Assembly (NCBI GenBank): GCA_030646655.1
Contig: JAUSLB010000293.1
Location: forward strand, 1-5,839
Source of the DNA: Deltaproteobacteria bacterium
GTDB taxonomy: Bacteria; Desulfobacterota; GWC2-55-46
DNA length: 5,839 nt
Direction of reading: 5' to 3'
Below the pieces are notes generated by a model that was not told where the DNA came from, made no database searches, and saw only the letters and a list, made by a program, of their open reading frames with translations. Made by a program: the position numbers and the translations under genes. This document shows, in pieces, positions 5,817-5,839 of the stretch. Positions within the stretch are counted from its first letter, which is position 1, and each line of letters starts with the position of its first letter.

Positions 5817-5839
5817 ATGCCAAAGGTCTATCACCTCGA
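5814..5839 (-). CDS. Possible 3' end of a convergent gene (partial)
   Basis: On the minus strand, the frame entering from the window edge reads EVIDLWH and then TAA (complement of TTA at 5814-5816). The string is credible as a protein C-terminus, and a convergent gene would explain the short gap after the TusA-like gene. Seven codons are too few to identify a family or to exclude chance. Confidence 0.15.

Noticed and set aside
5536..5823. 95-codon minus-strand ORF opposite the TusA-like gene
   Set aside because: It is antisense to a gene with an unmistakable CPxP signature and good ribosome binding site, and has no family resemblance of its own.

Overview
The window reads as bacterial chromosomal DNA of moderately high G+C, with frequent ATA (Ile) and AGG (Arg) codons. 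An NtrC-type sigma-54 regulator, a TusA-type sulfur carrier and a PTS EIIA domain together suggest a Gram-negative, possibly anaerobic lineage of the Desulfobacterota or Nitrospirota kind. This placement is a guess from gene content and codon style; no marker gene is present.

Layout. Positions 1-366 carry no intact gene. They hold a 20-bp sequence that recurs at 1953-1972 and a degraded, protein-like reading frame on the minus strand. Positions 367-1794 (minus) encode an NtrC-family response regulator (receiver, AAA+, Fis-type HTH) that is complete except for one in-frame amber codon at 973-975. Positions 1795-2159 form a divergent intergenic region with a plausible sigma-70 promoter for the regulator, a hairpin beside the second repeat copy, a GC-rich inverted repeat, and an extended -10 element so close to the next gene that its mRNA would be leaderless or nearly so.

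Positions 2160-5393 (plus) encode the main feature: a 1077-residue fusion. About 140 residues of type-2 PTS EIIA domain (fructose/mannitol/PtsN family) precede a full-length P-type ATPase that closely resembles the Na+,K+-ATPase alpha subunit (P2C). The EIIA part keeps the position of the phosphoacceptor histidine (H63) and the second conserved histidine (H108). The ATPase keeps all catalytic motifs and the carboxylates of cation sites I and II. After a 148-base gap with a possible promoter and a strong Shine-Dalgarno, 5542-5778 encodes a small TusA/SirA-like protein with the CPxP cysteine motif. The last bases may hold the 3' end of a convergent gene.

How they may work together. The fusion suggests a cation pump whose activity is set by the phosphorylation state of a PTS phosphorelay, which parallels the known control of K+ transport by PtsN (EIIA-Ntr) in proteobacteria. 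This is inference from architecture: no HPr or EI gene is in the window. The regulator is divergent from the pump and may once have controlled nearby genes, but the amber codon makes it doubtful that it is functional unless the codon is read through or is a sequencing error. Nothing ties the TusA-like gene functionally to the pump beyond adjacency.
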